The translations under genes were made by a program, and so were the position numbers. The notes beneath the pieces were generated by a model. The model searched no databases, was not told where the DNA came from, and saw nothing but the letters and a program-made list of their open reading frames with translations. DNA of 64,000 nt from NCBI RefSeq assembly GCF_900188455.1, contig NZ_FZOL01000015.1:1-64000 (forward strand). The letters run 5' to 3'. The stretch comes from Pseudomonas japonica. GTDB taxonomy: Bacteria; Pseudomonadota; Gammaproteobacteria; Pseudomonadales; Pseudomonadaceae. Of this stretch, positions 16,514 to 24,687 are shown piece by piece. Position 1 is the first letter of the stretch. Every line of letters starts with the position of its first letter.

Positions 16514-17455
16514 ATGTCTTCAGCCCACACCCACAGCCCCTCCGCGCCCACACCGATGCTCAATGCCTGGCTGCAGCAGGCGCAATCGACCCCCTGGCTG
16601 AGTGCCGGCCTCGGCCTGAGCCTGCTGGCGGTGCTCTGGCTGATGGGTGCCAGCGCCTGGAACGCGATCCACGGCGATCACCAGGAAAACCTGCACATGG
16701 CCATGCTCGGCGGCCTCGCCGGCTTCGGCGCCACGGCGCTGGGCGCTGTGCTTGCCGTAGTCCTGCGCGAAGTCAGCTCGCGCACTCAGGACGTCATGCT
16801 CGGCTTCGCGGCCGGGATGATGCTCGCCGCCAGTTCCTTTTCGCTGATCCTGCCAGGCCTCGACGCCGCCCGCGAAATCACCGGCAACGGTCCGTTCGCC
16901 GCGCTGACCGTGGTGGTCGGCATGGGCCTGGGGGTACTGCTGATGCTCGGCCTCGACCGTTTCACCCCGCACGAACACGAAAGCACCGGCCCCTGCGGTC
17001 CGCAGGCCGAACGGATCAATCGGGTGTGGCTGTTCGTCCTGGCGATCACCCTGCACAACCTGCCGGAAGGCATGGCCATCGGCGTGAGTTTCACCACCGG
17101 CGACCTGAATGTCGGCCTGCCGCTGACCAGCGCCATCGCCATCCAGGACATCCCCGAAGGCCTGGCGGTGGCCCTGGCCCTGCGCGCCACCGGCCTGTCG
17201 AACCTGAAGGCGGCCCTGGTGGCGATCGGTTCGGGCCTGATGGAGCCGCTGGGCGCGGTGATCGGCCTGGGGATTTCCAGCGGTTTCGCCCTCGCCTACC
17301 CGATCAGCATGGGCCTGGCCGCCGGCGCCATGATTTTCGTGGTGTCCCACGAAGTGATTCCGGAAACCCACCGCAACGGCCACCAAACCTCGGCAACCCT
17401 CGGCCTGATGGGCGGCTTCGCCGTGATGATGTTCCTCGACACCGCCCTCGGTTAA
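16514..17455 (+). CDS. ZIP-family metal transporter
   Basis: 313 residues from ATG at 16514; ATG two codons earlier is too close to the GGAGAG site. About eight membrane helices are seen. The metal path is marked by HNLPEGMAIG at about residue 184 and QDIPEGLAVA at about 212, the helix IV and V signatures. A His-rich patch (PHEHES) lies in the middle loop and His residues also occur at the N-terminus (SAHTHS). ZIP proteins move Zn2+ or Fe2+ into the cytoplasm. Its last four bases overlap the convergent unknown gene. No Zur-type box was evident upstream. Confidence 0.88.
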   Translation: MSSAHTHSPSAPTPMLNAWLQQAQSTPWLSAGLGLSLLAVLWLMGASAWNAIHGDHQENLHMAMLGGLAGFGATALGAVLAVVLREVSSRTQDVMLGFAAGMMLAASSFSLILPGLDAAREITGNGPFAALTVVVGMGLGVLLMLGLDRFTPHEHESTGPCGPQAERINRVWLFVLAITLHNLPEGMAIGVSFTTGDLNVGLPLTSAIAIQDIPEGLAVALALRATGLSNLKAALVAIGSGLMEPLGAVIGLGISSGFALAYPISMGLAAGAMIFVVSHEVIPETHRNGHQTSATLGLMGGFAVMMFLDTALG

Positions 17456-17982
17456 ACGTGGACGGCGACCCGCAGCGCCTCCAGCGCAGGCGCCGCGGCG
17501 ATGTTCAGTTCGGCGCACAGCTGCAGAACCCGCGGCAGGTCGTTGCCACACACCAGGACCATCTGCAGTTCGTCATCGAGCAACTGGCTGAAGTTCATCA
17601 ACACGTAGCCGCCGGCTTCCTTGTTCATGCTGCCCATCTGGATCTGGATGCGGTTGAGCGCGGTGAGCGGCTCGACCTTGGCCAGTTGCTTGGGCTTGAT
17701 GTTGAACGGCACGCTCTTGTCGAACGAATCGCTGATCCGCGCGAGCAGGTCCGGATAGGTGTCGGCCTGGAACAGCACGGTGTCCGGCAGGCTGCCGACC
17801 ACCACCCACTCGCCCAGGGGGATCGGGAAGGTGTCGTCGTAGTTGATGTCGGGGTTGGCGGCGAGGAAGCCCTCGGGGTCGGCATAGGCCTGCGCCGCTT
17901 CGTCGGCGATCCGCTCGATGTCCTGCTCGGCCAGGCAGCCGGAGCTGATTTTGCCGATGAGTTCGACCAGTTGGTTTTTCAT
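17452..17982 (-). CDS. Unknown soluble protein, 176 residues
   Basis: Starts at ATG 17982 with GGGGAGG-like purines upstream reversed from the + strand CCTCCCC; the frame runs on to 18210 but that part overlaps the divergent regulatory region. The sequence begins MKNQLVELIGKISSGCL and has LPDTVLFQADTYPDLLARI and YVLMNFSQLLDDELQMVLV blocks. Mixed alpha/beta, acidic, no signal peptide. I recognise no family. It is transcribed away from the sigma54-type promoter at 18258 and may share its upstream region (18151-18176). Confidence 0.65.
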   Translation of the reverse strand: MKNQLVELIGKISSGCLAEQDIERIADEAAQAYADPEGFLAANPDINYDDTFPIPLGEWVVVGSLPDTVLFQADTYPDLLARISDSFDKSVPFNIKPKQLAKVEPLTALNRIQIQMGSMNKEAGGYVLMNFSQLLDDELQMVLVCGNDLPRVLQLCAELNIAAAPALEALRVAVHV

Positions 17983-18150
17983 GGGGAGGCCCTGCGCCGC
18001 TGGAAAAAAGGCGCCAAGGATAGCCGCAAACGCCTGCCGAGGGTTAGCCGGCCCTCCGCTCTCCAGAAGGGGCGTGCGCATGGCGCCTGATCTGTGGATA
18101 TGTGGATAAGTCCATCGCACCGGGCGAAACGTTCGAGCGGCGAGGAGCAT

Positions 18151-18176
18151 TGCAAATTGCACTGTGCAAATTGCAC
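18151..18176. promoter_or_regulatory. Tandem palindromes, candidate activator-binding sites
   Basis: TGCAAATTGCAC occurs twice with a 14-base period (18151-18162 and 18165-18176). The core TGCAA-A-TTGCA is a perfect inverted repeat with one central base. The pair lies about 80-105 bases upstream of the sigma54-type promoter at 18258, a normal distance for an enhancer-binding protein. The protein is not known. The sites could equally control the divergent gene at 17452-17982. Confidence 0.5.
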
Positions 18177-18257
18177 GACCATGCATCCTGCACGGCAGCC
18201 GGTTTTCCAAAACAAGACAAGTTATTGATTTAAAAGGATTTTTTAATTCAGAAAAGC

Positions 18258-18273
18258 TGGCACGCCGACTGCA
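18258..18273 (+). promoter_or_regulatory. Sigma54 (RpoN) promoter of the DUF3509 gene
   Basis: TGGCACGCCGACTGCA fits the -24/-12 pattern TGGCACR-N4-TTGCW with one mismatch, and the invariant GG and GC are exactly spaced. Transcription would begin near 18284, leaving about 30 bases of leader before the ATG at 18314. Confidence 0.75.
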
Positions 18274-18313
18274 CCCTTCAGTTCATGTCTGCCACCCACA
18301 GCCAGGAGCTGAT

Positions 18314-18586
18314 ATGGACCTCATTCAGGAAAAATTCGCCTCGGTGTTCTCCGCCTACCAGGTGACCACCCAATCGCGCCCGGATGGCGGCATCCTGCTG
18401 ACCCTTCGCGCCGCCGATGGCACGCAGACCCGGCGTTCGATTTCCTATGCCCAGTTGCACAGTGCCGAGCAACTGTCCTGGGCGATCAGCGCGATTCGCC
18501 GCGACCTGGCCGGGCAGGCCAGTGAATTGCCGGTGATTTCGCTGCTGCAGAGTCAGCAGCGGTTCGCGCTGCCGACCTATCGCTGA
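18314..18586 (+). CDS. DUF3509 domain protein
   Basis: 90 residues with AGGAGCT seven bases before the ATG. It begins MDLIQEKFASVFSAYQV and contains RSISYAQLHSAEQLSWAI, which I recognise as the Pseudomonas-restricted DUF3509 family. It is a small soluble protein with no known activity. Upstream are a near-consensus sigma54 promoter and two palindromes, so expression is probably tied to a nitrogen, carbon or surface-related signal through an enhancer-binding protein. A perfect hairpin follows nine bases after the stop. Confidence 0.75.
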   Translation: MDLIQEKFASVFSAYQVTTQSRPDGGILLTLRAADGTQTRRSISYAQLHSAEQLSWAISAIRRDLAGQASELPVISLLQSQQRFALPTYR

Positions 18587-18594
18587 GCGTTGCG

Positions 18595-18614
18595 GGAGCT
18601 GGCTTGCCAGCTCC
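18595..18614. repeat. REP-like perfect hairpin
   Basis: GGAGCTGG and CCAGCTCC flank a CTTG loop. It lies between the convergent DUF3509 and acireductone-dioxygenase-like genes. The sequence resembles the half-REP hairpins of fluorescent pseudomonads and may also act as a transcription end for one or both genes. Confidence 0.6.
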
Positions 18615-18634
18615 AATCAAGAGGATCGGCGAAC

Positions 18635-19174
18635 CTAGAAGGTGTCATCCAGCCCCGGAAATGCCCGCGAACTCTCGTCCCCAGTCAATTCGACCTTGCT
18701 TGCCGCCTCGCTCTCGAACACCCGCACCAGTACCAGATTTGGCTGCTCGCCGATATCGAACCACTGTGCAGTGCCGGCCGGCACGCTGATCACATCGCCC
18801 CGCTCGCCCACCAGGGCATAGACATACTCGCCGACGCGCAGGTTCAGCAGTCCGCGCCCGCTGACGAAGAACCGCAGGTCCTTGCCGGCGTGACGACGCT
18901 CGTCGATCAGACCCGCGCGAATCTCATCCTTCTGCGCGTGTTCCGGGTCAATGCTCAACACCTCCAGCACCCCACCACCCAGCCCATCGATCTGTTCGCG
19001 CAGGGCCGCGATCACTTCATCGGTGCCAGTACCCGGACGAATCCGCGCGGCCGGTTCCCGCTGCTCGAAGTGCACGCCCTGCTCCGCCAGGGTCGCGGCG
19101 ATGTCGTCAGCGTGGGTGAGAACCTTGTTCGGCGTGTCGGGGGTGGACTGGTGATAAACGCTGAGGATGCTCAA
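18635..19174 (-). CDS. Acireductone dioxygenase-like cupin with altered metal site
   Basis: 179 residues. The whole sequence follows acireductone dioxygenase (MtnD): MSILSVYHQSTPDTPNKVLTH at the start, LRFFVSGRGLLNLRV and GDVISVPAGT in the cupin core, and VRVF afterwards. MtnD binds Ni or Fe with the set H-x-H-x3-E and a later His. Here the aligned block reads ERRHAGKDLRFF, so the first His is Arg, the second is kept and the Glu is Asp, and the later His in PAGTxHWFD is Gln. Normal methionine-salvage activity is therefore doubtful. It may be a pseudoenzyme or have another ligand. No other salvage gene lies beside it. Confidence 0.8.
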   Translation of the reverse strand: MSILSVYHQSTPDTPNKVLTHADDIAATLAEQGVHFEQREPAARIRPGTGTDEVIAALREQIDGLGGGVLEVLSIDPEHAQKDEIRAGLIDERRHAGKDLRFFVSGRGLLNLRVGEYVYALVGERGDVISVPAGTAQWFDIGEQPNLVLVRVFESEAASKVELTGDESSRAFPGLDDTF

Positions 19175-19212
19175 GGGGCAACTCCTGATCTTTCGAAAAC
19201 GTGGTGAAGACG

Positions 19213-20358
19213 CTACGCGGCGTCCTCTTTCAAGCGGGTCGCAATGATAACGGCTGCGGCCAGTGCCGCGACGCTGGCAATACTAAAGGTGATGCCGGGG
19301 CCCAGGGTCTTCCAGCTGTACCCCGCGTACAGCGCTCCCAGCGCGCCGCCGGTGCCGGACAACGCGGCGTAGAACGCCTGGCCCTGGCCCTGCTGGCGCG
19401 CACCGAAACTGCGCTGGACGAAGGCGATGCAGGACGCATGGAAGGCACCGAAGGTCGCCGCGTGCAGCAACTGGGCAAGCAGCAGCACGCCGAGGTGCTC
19501 GGCGAAACTGCCCAGCAACACCCAGCGCAACGCCGCCAGCAGGAAGCTCGCCAGCAGCACCCGGCGCAGGGAAACCCGCGCCAGGATCGCGCTCATCACC
19601 ACGAACAGCAGCACTTCCGCCAGCACGCCCAGGGCCCAGAGCATGCCGATGGTGCCGCGGGCGTAGCCGAGCTGCTCCAGATGCAGGGTCAGAAAGGTGT
19701 AGTACGGCCCATGGCTGAGTTGCATCAGCGCCACGCAGATATAGAACGCCAGCACCCCGGGACGACTCAGTTGCCGCAGAAAGCCGCCGTTCGCCGGTCG
19801 CTCGGCCTGCTCCACCGGTTGCGCATTGGGCACCCACAGGCTGGCCAGGACGATCCCGGCCATGATGCACACCAGCGCCGCCGGGTAGATATCCAGACTC
19901 AGCCATTCGAACAGGCGCCCCAGGCCGACCACGGTGAGGATGAAACCGATGGAGCCCCAGAGACGGATCTGGCTGTAGCGCCCGGTCTGTCCCTGCAGAT
20001 GAGCCAGGGTGATGACTTCGAACTGCGGCAGCACCGCATGCCAGAAAAACGCATGCAGGGCCATGACCAGCGCCAGCCAGGCATAGCTCTGGTCGACGAA
20101 GATCAGGGCGAAACTGGCCAGGGTACACAGCGCGCCAAAGCGCACGATCAGCAGGCGCCGGCCGCTGCGATCGCCAAGCCAGCCCCACAGGTTGGGGGCG
20201 ACGCAGCGCATCAGCATGGGGATCGCCACCAGCTCGCCGATGCGCGCGCTGGAAAAGCCCAGATGATCGAAATACAGCGCCAGAAACGGCGCGGTGGAAC
20301 CGAGCAGGGCGAAATAGAAGAGATAGAAACTGGACAACCGCCAGTAGGGAAGCGCCAC
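19213..20358 (-). CDS. MFS transporter
   Basis: 381 residues with about twelve membrane helices. The first helix is LSSFYLFYFALLGSTAPFLAL, followed by the conserved loop 2-3 signature NLWGWLGDRSGRR at about residue 56. The protein belongs to the MFS group that includes nucleoside and oligosaccharide/H+ symporters (MFS_1-like, LacY-related). Substrate unknown. It lies 38 bases downstream of aroC on the same strand. A small protein-free gap (20359-20396) separates the two, so co-transcription is likely. Confidence 0.85.
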   Translation of the reverse strand: MALPYWRLSSFYLFYFALLGSTAPFLALYFDHLGFSSARIGELVAIPMLMRCVAPNLWGWLGDRSGRRLLIVRFGALCTLASFALIFVDQSYAWLALVMALHAFFWHAVLPQFEVITLAHLQGQTGRYSQIRLWGSIGFILTVVGLGRLFEWLSLDIYPAALVCIMAGIVLASLWVPNAQPVEQAERPANGGFLRQLSRPGVLAFYICVALMQLSHGPYYTFLTLHLEQLGYARGTIGMLWALGVLAEVLLFVVMSAILARVSLRRVLLASFLLAALRWVLLGSFAEHLGVLLLAQLLHAATFGAFHASCIAFVQRSFGARQQGQGQAFYAALSGTGGALGALYAGYSWKTLGPGITFSIASVAALAAAVIIATRLKEDAA

Positions 20359-20396
20359 GACTCAGCGAGCCGTGGCGCGACGGGCGATGCCGGGCA

Positions 20397-21488
20397 TCAG
20401 CGCTGGCCCAGTACCGGGGTGCTCACTCGCACGTCGGCGTTCTGGCCGCGATGACGCAGCAGGTGGTCCATCAGCACGATGGCCATCATGGCCTCGGCGA
20501 TCGGTGTGGCGCGAATGCCCACGCACGGATCGTGGCGGCCCTTGGTGATGACGTCCACCGGGTTGCCATCCTTGTCGATGGAACGACCCGGGGTGGTGAT
20601 GCTGGAGGTCGGCTTCAGCGCGAGGTGGGCGACGATCGGCTGGCCCGAGGAAATCCCGCCGAGGATGCCGCCGGCGTTGTTGCTGAGGAAGCCTTCCGGA
20701 GTCAGTTCGTCGCGATGCTCGGTGCCGCGCTGGGCGACACAGGCGAAACCGGCGCCGATCTCCACGCCCTTGACCGCGTTGATGCTCATCAGCGCGTGGG
20801 CCAGTTCGGCGTCCAGGCGGTCGAAGATCGGCTCGCCGAGGCCCGGCATCACGCCTTCGGCGACCACGGTGATCTTCGCCCCGACCGAGTCCTGGTCACG
20901 GCGCAGCTGGTCCATGTAGGCCTCCAGTTCCGCGACCTTGTCCGGATCCGGGCTGAAGAAGGCGTTCTGCTCCACCGAGTCCCAGGTCTTGAACGGGATC
21001 TCGATCGGGCCCAGCTGGCTCATGTAGCCGCGAATGCGGATGCCCTGGGTCGCCAGGTACTTCTTGGCGATGGCGCCGGCGGCCACGCGCATGGCGGTTT
21101 CCCGCGCCGAACTGCGGCCGCCGCCACGGTAGTCGCGCTCACCGTACTTGTGGTGGTAGGTGTAGTCGGCGTGGGCCGGGCGGAACAGGTCCTTGATCGC
21201 CGAGTAGTCCTTGGACTTCTGGTCGGTGTTGCGGATCAGCAGGCCGATGGCGCAACCGGTGGTGCGTCCCTCGAACACGCCGGAGAGGATCTCGACTTCG
21301 TCGGCCTCTTGGCGCTGGGTGGTGTGGCGGCTGGTGCCGGGCTTGCGCCGGTCCAGGTCGCGCTGCAGGTCCTCCAGGGAAATCTCCAGGCCCGGCGGGC
21401 AGCCATCGACAATGGCGACCAACGCCGGACCATGGCTTTCGCCTGCGGTGGTGACAGTGAACAGCTTGCCGTAGGTATTGCCGGACAT
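20397..21488 (-). CDS. aroC: Chorismate synthase
   Basis: 363 residues, the usual family length. All three signatures are present: GESHGPALVAIVDGCPPG at about 16, YGERDYRGGGRSSARET at about 116, and the C-terminal RATPIAEAMMAIVL at about 322. The enzyme makes chorismate from EPSP with reduced FMN as catalyst and ends the shikimate pathway that feeds aromatic amino acids, folate and siderophores. Cytoplasmic tetramer by family. It is followed by an MFS gene and is divergent from the alpha/beta hydrolase gene; the same order is known to me from P. aeruginosa. Confidence 0.97.
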   Translation of the reverse strand: MSGNTYGKLFTVTTAGESHGPALVAIVDGCPPGLEISLEDLQRDLDRRKPGTSRHTTQRQEADEVEILSGVFEGRTTGCAIGLLIRNTDQKSKDYSAIKDLFRPAHADYTYHHKYGERDYRGGGRSSARETAMRVAAGAIAKKYLATQGIRIRGYMSQLGPIEIPFKTWDSVEQNAFFSPDPDKVAELEAYMDQLRRDQDSVGAKITVVAEGVMPGLGEPIFDRLDAELAHALMSINAVKGVEIGAGFACVAQRGTEHRDELTPEGFLSNNAGGILGGISSGQPIVAHLALKPTSSITTPGRSIDKDGNPVDVITKGRHDPCVGIRATPIAEAMMAIVLMDHLLRHRGQNADVRVSTPVLGQR

Positions 21489-21625
21489 GCAGGACGCTCC
21501 GCGAATTCAGCCTGATTTGAACGAAGCCGCCAGTATACGCAGACGAACCATTCAGTTCATCCCTGATGGCGAACCTTCCTCCCGCGCCCGGGTCAAAGCA
21601 CTGTCTCCCCGCACGTAACCTGAAG

Positions 21626-22585
21626 ATGTCGCGTCTCGCCGCCCTGCTCCTGCTCCTCGCCTCCTGTTTCGCCCAGGCAGCCACCCCCAGCGTCCTGCAA
21701 CGCCCGATCAGCCTCGATACCGGCCAGGGCGTGCTGCATGGCAGCCTGCTGCTGCCGCGCAGCGCAACGCCCCCTCCGGTGGTGCTGATCATCGCCGGCT
21801 CCGGGCCGACCGACCGCGACGGCAACAATCCGGCGGTCGGGCGTATCGACATTCTCAAGCGCCTGGCCCTGCAACTGGCCGCCCAGGGCATCGCCAGCGT
21901 GCGCTACGACAAGCGCGGCGTGGCCGCGAGCCTGGCGGCGACCCCGGACGAACGCAATCTCAGCGTCGACCGCTACGTCGCCGACGCGGTCGCCTGGGGC
22001 CGCAAGCTCGACGCCGATCCACGCTTCGGTCCGCTGATCCTGCTCGGTCACAGCGAAGGCGCGCTGATCGCCAGCCTGGCCGCCGAACCGGCGGGCGCCA
22101 GCGCGGTGATCGCCCTGGCCGGCAGTGGCCGTCCGATCGACCAGGTGCTGCGTGAGCAACTGGCCGAGCGCCTGCCACCCGCTCAACTGGCCCGCGCGCA
22201 AGTCGCCCTGGACCAGCTCAAGGCCGGTCGCCCGGTCAGCCAGGTGCCCGCCGCTCTCAAGGACATCCTGCGTCCCAGTGTGCAGCCCTACCTGATTTCC
22301 CTGTTCCAGCAGGACCCGGCGGCGGCCTTCGGCAAATTGCGCATGCCCGCGCTGATCATCCAGGGCCGCAACGACATCCAGGTCAGCCCGGCCGACGCCC
22401 GGGCCCTGCATGCGGCGCGGCCCGAGGCACAACTGGCGCTGATCGACGGCATGAATCACATGCTGCGCATCAGTCCCGCCGAGCGGGGCAAGCAGCGCGA
22501 CGCCTACACCAACCCGCAATTGCCACTGGCCAGCGAGCTGAGTGAACGGATCGTCGCTTTTGTGCGCCAGTTGACACCTGCCTGA
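21626..22585 (+). CDS. Secreted alpha/beta hydrolase
   Basis: 319 residues from ATG at 21626, chosen because a signal peptide follows directly (MSRLAALLLLLASCFAQA); ATG at 21566 would put 20 odd residues before it. The fold is clear: VVLIIAGSGPTDRDGNNP at about 52 supplies the oxyanion region, GHSEGALIASL at about 146 the nucleophile elbow with Ser, and GMNHMLR at about 282 the catalytic His. A periplasmic serine esterase or peptidase of the dienelactone-hydrolase-like group is expected; the substrate is unknown. It is divergent from aroC and 95 bases before the next gene. Confidence 0.85.
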   Translation: MSRLAALLLLLASCFAQAATPSVLQRPISLDTGQGVLHGSLLLPRSATPPPVVLIIAGSGPTDRDGNNPAVGRIDILKRLALQLAAQGIASVRYDKRGVAASLAATPDERNLSVDRYVADAVAWGRKLDADPRFGPLILLGHSEGALIASLAAEPAGASAVIALAGSGRPIDQVLREQLAERLPPAQLARAQVALDQLKAGRPVSQVPAALKDILRPSVQPYLISLFQQDPAAAFGKLRMPALIIQGRNDIQVSPADARALHAARPEAQLALIDGMNHMLRISPAERGKQRDAYTNPQLPLASELSERIVAFVRQLTPA

Positions 22586-22680
22586 GCAAATCACCCTCCA
22601 GTCCTCGCCGCCGCGGCCGATAAACCGATGCAGGCAACGCCATTGCAGGCGGCCTGACGCGCATGAAGAGGACACCCGTG

Positions 22681-23478
22681 ATGACTGATGCACCCACCCA
22701 GGACGCTGCCGAAGCGACCGACGAACCGGTTGCGCCGGAGCCCGCCCCGCTGCCCTGGGCGGACCTGGCCCCGGAACATTTCCAGCTGCTGCGCCTGGCG
22801 CCGCTGCCCACCGACCGCAACAGCGGCGCGCGGCCGCTGCGCTTCGTCCAGTACGGCTATGCCGAGCGCCACAGCAAGGAACACAGCCTGCTGCGCATGG
22901 ACATCCGCCTGCCCGGCCAGAAAACCCGCAAAGAACAGAACACCCTGGATATCCGCGTCGATCACGACAAGCGCCTGGTCAGCATTCATCCGGAAGGCGG
23001 TCTGCAGATCGAACCGCTGAACCGCGGCATCGGGCGCTTCCTGCTGGCCCAGGCGGTGCTCTGGGCGCAGCGGCGCTGGTCGCATTACCGCCTGGAGGGC
23101 GGTGCCCTGGCGAACAAGGACGCCCTCAACGAAGACACCCGGCTGCGCCGCGATCATGTGCTGCACAGCCATGGCATCGAAGTCGAGTACGCCGACGCCC
23201 AGCACTTGAAAGGCCGCTGGGTGGAAACCCAGGTGGGACAGCTCAAGGGGGGCTGGAACACCGACAAGCTGCAGCGGGTCGACATCATCGACGCGGCCAA
23301 CATGCTCCAGCAGGCGGAAACCAAGCTGCACGAGAAAGAAGCGCAACTGCGCGAGCGCGACGAGCGGGTTGCCAAGTACAAGCGTGAAGACGGCGGCCTG
23401 CGCTTCACCATCACCTGTCTGGTGGCGTTCGCGGTGTTCCAGGCGGGATTGCTGATCTGGATCGCGACGCACCGCTAA
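22681..23478 (+). CDS. Tail-anchored hypothetical protein
   Basis: 265 residues from ATG at 22681, which has AGAGGA upstream; ATG at 22663 is the alternative. An acidic, Pro-rich N-terminus (ATDEPVAPEPAPLPW) leads into an alpha/beta domain. A charged coiled coil of about 40 residues (LQQAETKLHEKEAQLRERDE) follows and one membrane helix (FTITCLVAFAVFQAGLLIWI) ends the chain. It would be anchored by its C-terminus with the domain in the cytoplasm. No family recognised. It lies between the hydrolase and prmB, an order shared by other pseudomonads as far as I recall. Confidence 0.75.
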   Translation: MTDAPTQDAAEATDEPVAPEPAPLPWADLAPEHFQLLRLAPLPTDRNSGARPLRFVQYGYAERHSKEHSLLRMDIRLPGQKTRKEQNTLDIRVDHDKRLVSIHPEGGLQIEPLNRGIGRFLLAQAVLWAQRRWSHYRLEGGALANKDALNEDTRLRRDHVLHSHGIEVEYADAQHLKGRWVETQVGQLKGGWNTDKLQRVDIIDAANMLQQAETKLHEKEAQLRERDERVAKYKREDGGLRFTITCLVAFAVFQAGLLIWIATHR

Positions 23479-23504
23479 AAAGCCGGGGCTGCTTCGCAGC
23501 CCTT

Positions 23505-23567
23505 CGCGAGCAAGCTCGCTCCCACCGAATTCGCGTAACCCTGTAGGAGCGAGCTTGCTCGCGAAAG
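23505..23567. repeat. Pair of inverted REP sequences (REPIN-like)
   Basis: CGCGAGCAAGCTCGCTCC and its reverse-complement form GGAGCGAGCTTGCTCGCG face each other across about 20 bases, each also a hairpin by itself. This is the typical REP doublet of fluorescent pseudomonads, usually found between convergent genes as here. GGGCTGC/GCAGCCC (23486-23502) and GGGCCGC/GCGGCCC (23567-23583) hairpins flank it and may act as terminators for the two genes. Confidence 0.85.
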
Positions 23568-23592
23568 GGCCGCAAAGCGGCCCCGATTGCAC

Positions 23593-24501
23593 TCAGACCC
23601 GCGAAGCGAACAGCGCCTGGTGCTGGCGGCACTGCTCCGCCGTGAGCATTAACACGCCATGGCCGCCACGCTCGAACTCCAGCCAGGCGAAATCCACTTC
23701 CGGGTACAGTTGCTCGACGTGCACCTGGCTGTTGCCCACCTCGACGATCAGCAGGCCTTTCTCGGTCAGGTGATCCGCCGCCTCGGCCAGCATGCGCCGG
23801 ACCAGGTCCAGGCCATCATTGCCACAGGCCAGCCCCAGCTCCGGCTCGTGATGGTACTCGGCCGGCATGTCGGCGAAATCCTCGGCATCGACATACGGCG
23901 GGTTGGACAGGATCAGGTCGAAGCGCTGCCCCGGCAGCCCCTCGAAGCCATCGCCCTGGACGCTGTAGACGCGCTCTTCCAGGCCATGTCGCTCGATATT
24001 CTGGTTGGCCACTTCGAGCGCCTCGAACGACAGGTCGGCCAGCACCACTTCCGCCTCGGGGAAGACCTCGGCGCTGACGATACCGATGCAGCCGGAGCCG
24101 GTGCAGAGATCGAGGATCCGCGCCGGCTCGGCGGCCAGCCAGGGCTCGAAGCGCTTTTCGATCAGTTCGCCGATGGGCGAACGCGGCACCAGCACACGCT
24201 CGTCGACGATGAACGACATGCCGCAGAACCACGCCTCGCCCAGCAGGTAGGCGGTGGGCACACGGTCTTCGATGCGACGCTTGAGCAGGCGCTGCAGCTT
24301 GACCAGTTCGTCGTCTTCCAGGCGGCAGTCGAGGTAGCTGTCGGCCACTTCCCAGGGCAGGTGCACCGCGCCCAGCACCAGCAGGCGGGCCTCGTCCCAG
24401 GCATTGTCGGCGCCATGTCCGAAGAACAGCTCATGCTCATGGAAACGGCTGACAGCCCAGCGGATATGGTCGCGCAACGTGCGCAGGCGGGAAGTGATCA
24501 C
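23593..24501 (-). CDS. prmB: Ribosomal protein L3 glutamine methyltransferase
   Basis: 302 residues. The N-terminal helical domain carries the PrmB-typical AVSRFHEHELFFGHG stretch. The SAM-binding motif ARILDLCTGSGCIGI is at about 132 and the catalytic NPPYVD at about 202. PrmB methylates the side chain of a glutamine in ribosomal protein L3; the FFGHG box and the length separate it from PrmC (HemK), which acts on release factors. Cytoplasmic. It is convergent with the tail-anchored protein and starts 186 bases from the divergent hydrolase gene. Confidence 0.92.
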   Translation of the reverse strand: MITSRLRTLRDHIRWAVSRFHEHELFFGHGADNAWDEARLLVLGAVHLPWEVADSYLDCRLEDDELVKLQRLLKRRIEDRVPTAYLLGEAWFCGMSFIVDERVLVPRSPIGELIEKRFEPWLAAEPARILDLCTGSGCIGIVSAEVFPEAEVVLADLSFEALEVANQNIERHGLEERVYSVQGDGFEGLPGQRFDLILSNPPYVDAEDFADMPAEYHHEPELGLACGNDGLDLVRRMLAEAADHLTEKGLLIVEVGNSQVHVEQLYPEVDFAWLEFERGGHGVLMLTAEQCRQHQALFASRV

Positions 24502-24687
24502 GGCAGACTCCTTGAAAGACGACCGGCGATTCTAACAGCCCCACGCCACGAAGGCCGCAACGACGAATATGAGCGATGAACCATCATGGCTGAAAGCCAC
24601 TAACCACGCCGCTTGTACGCTAAGCGATTCACATAAGTGTCCAAGCAGGGGAGAATAGGTAAAAAGCCCTACCCGAAGGAGCCCTTG

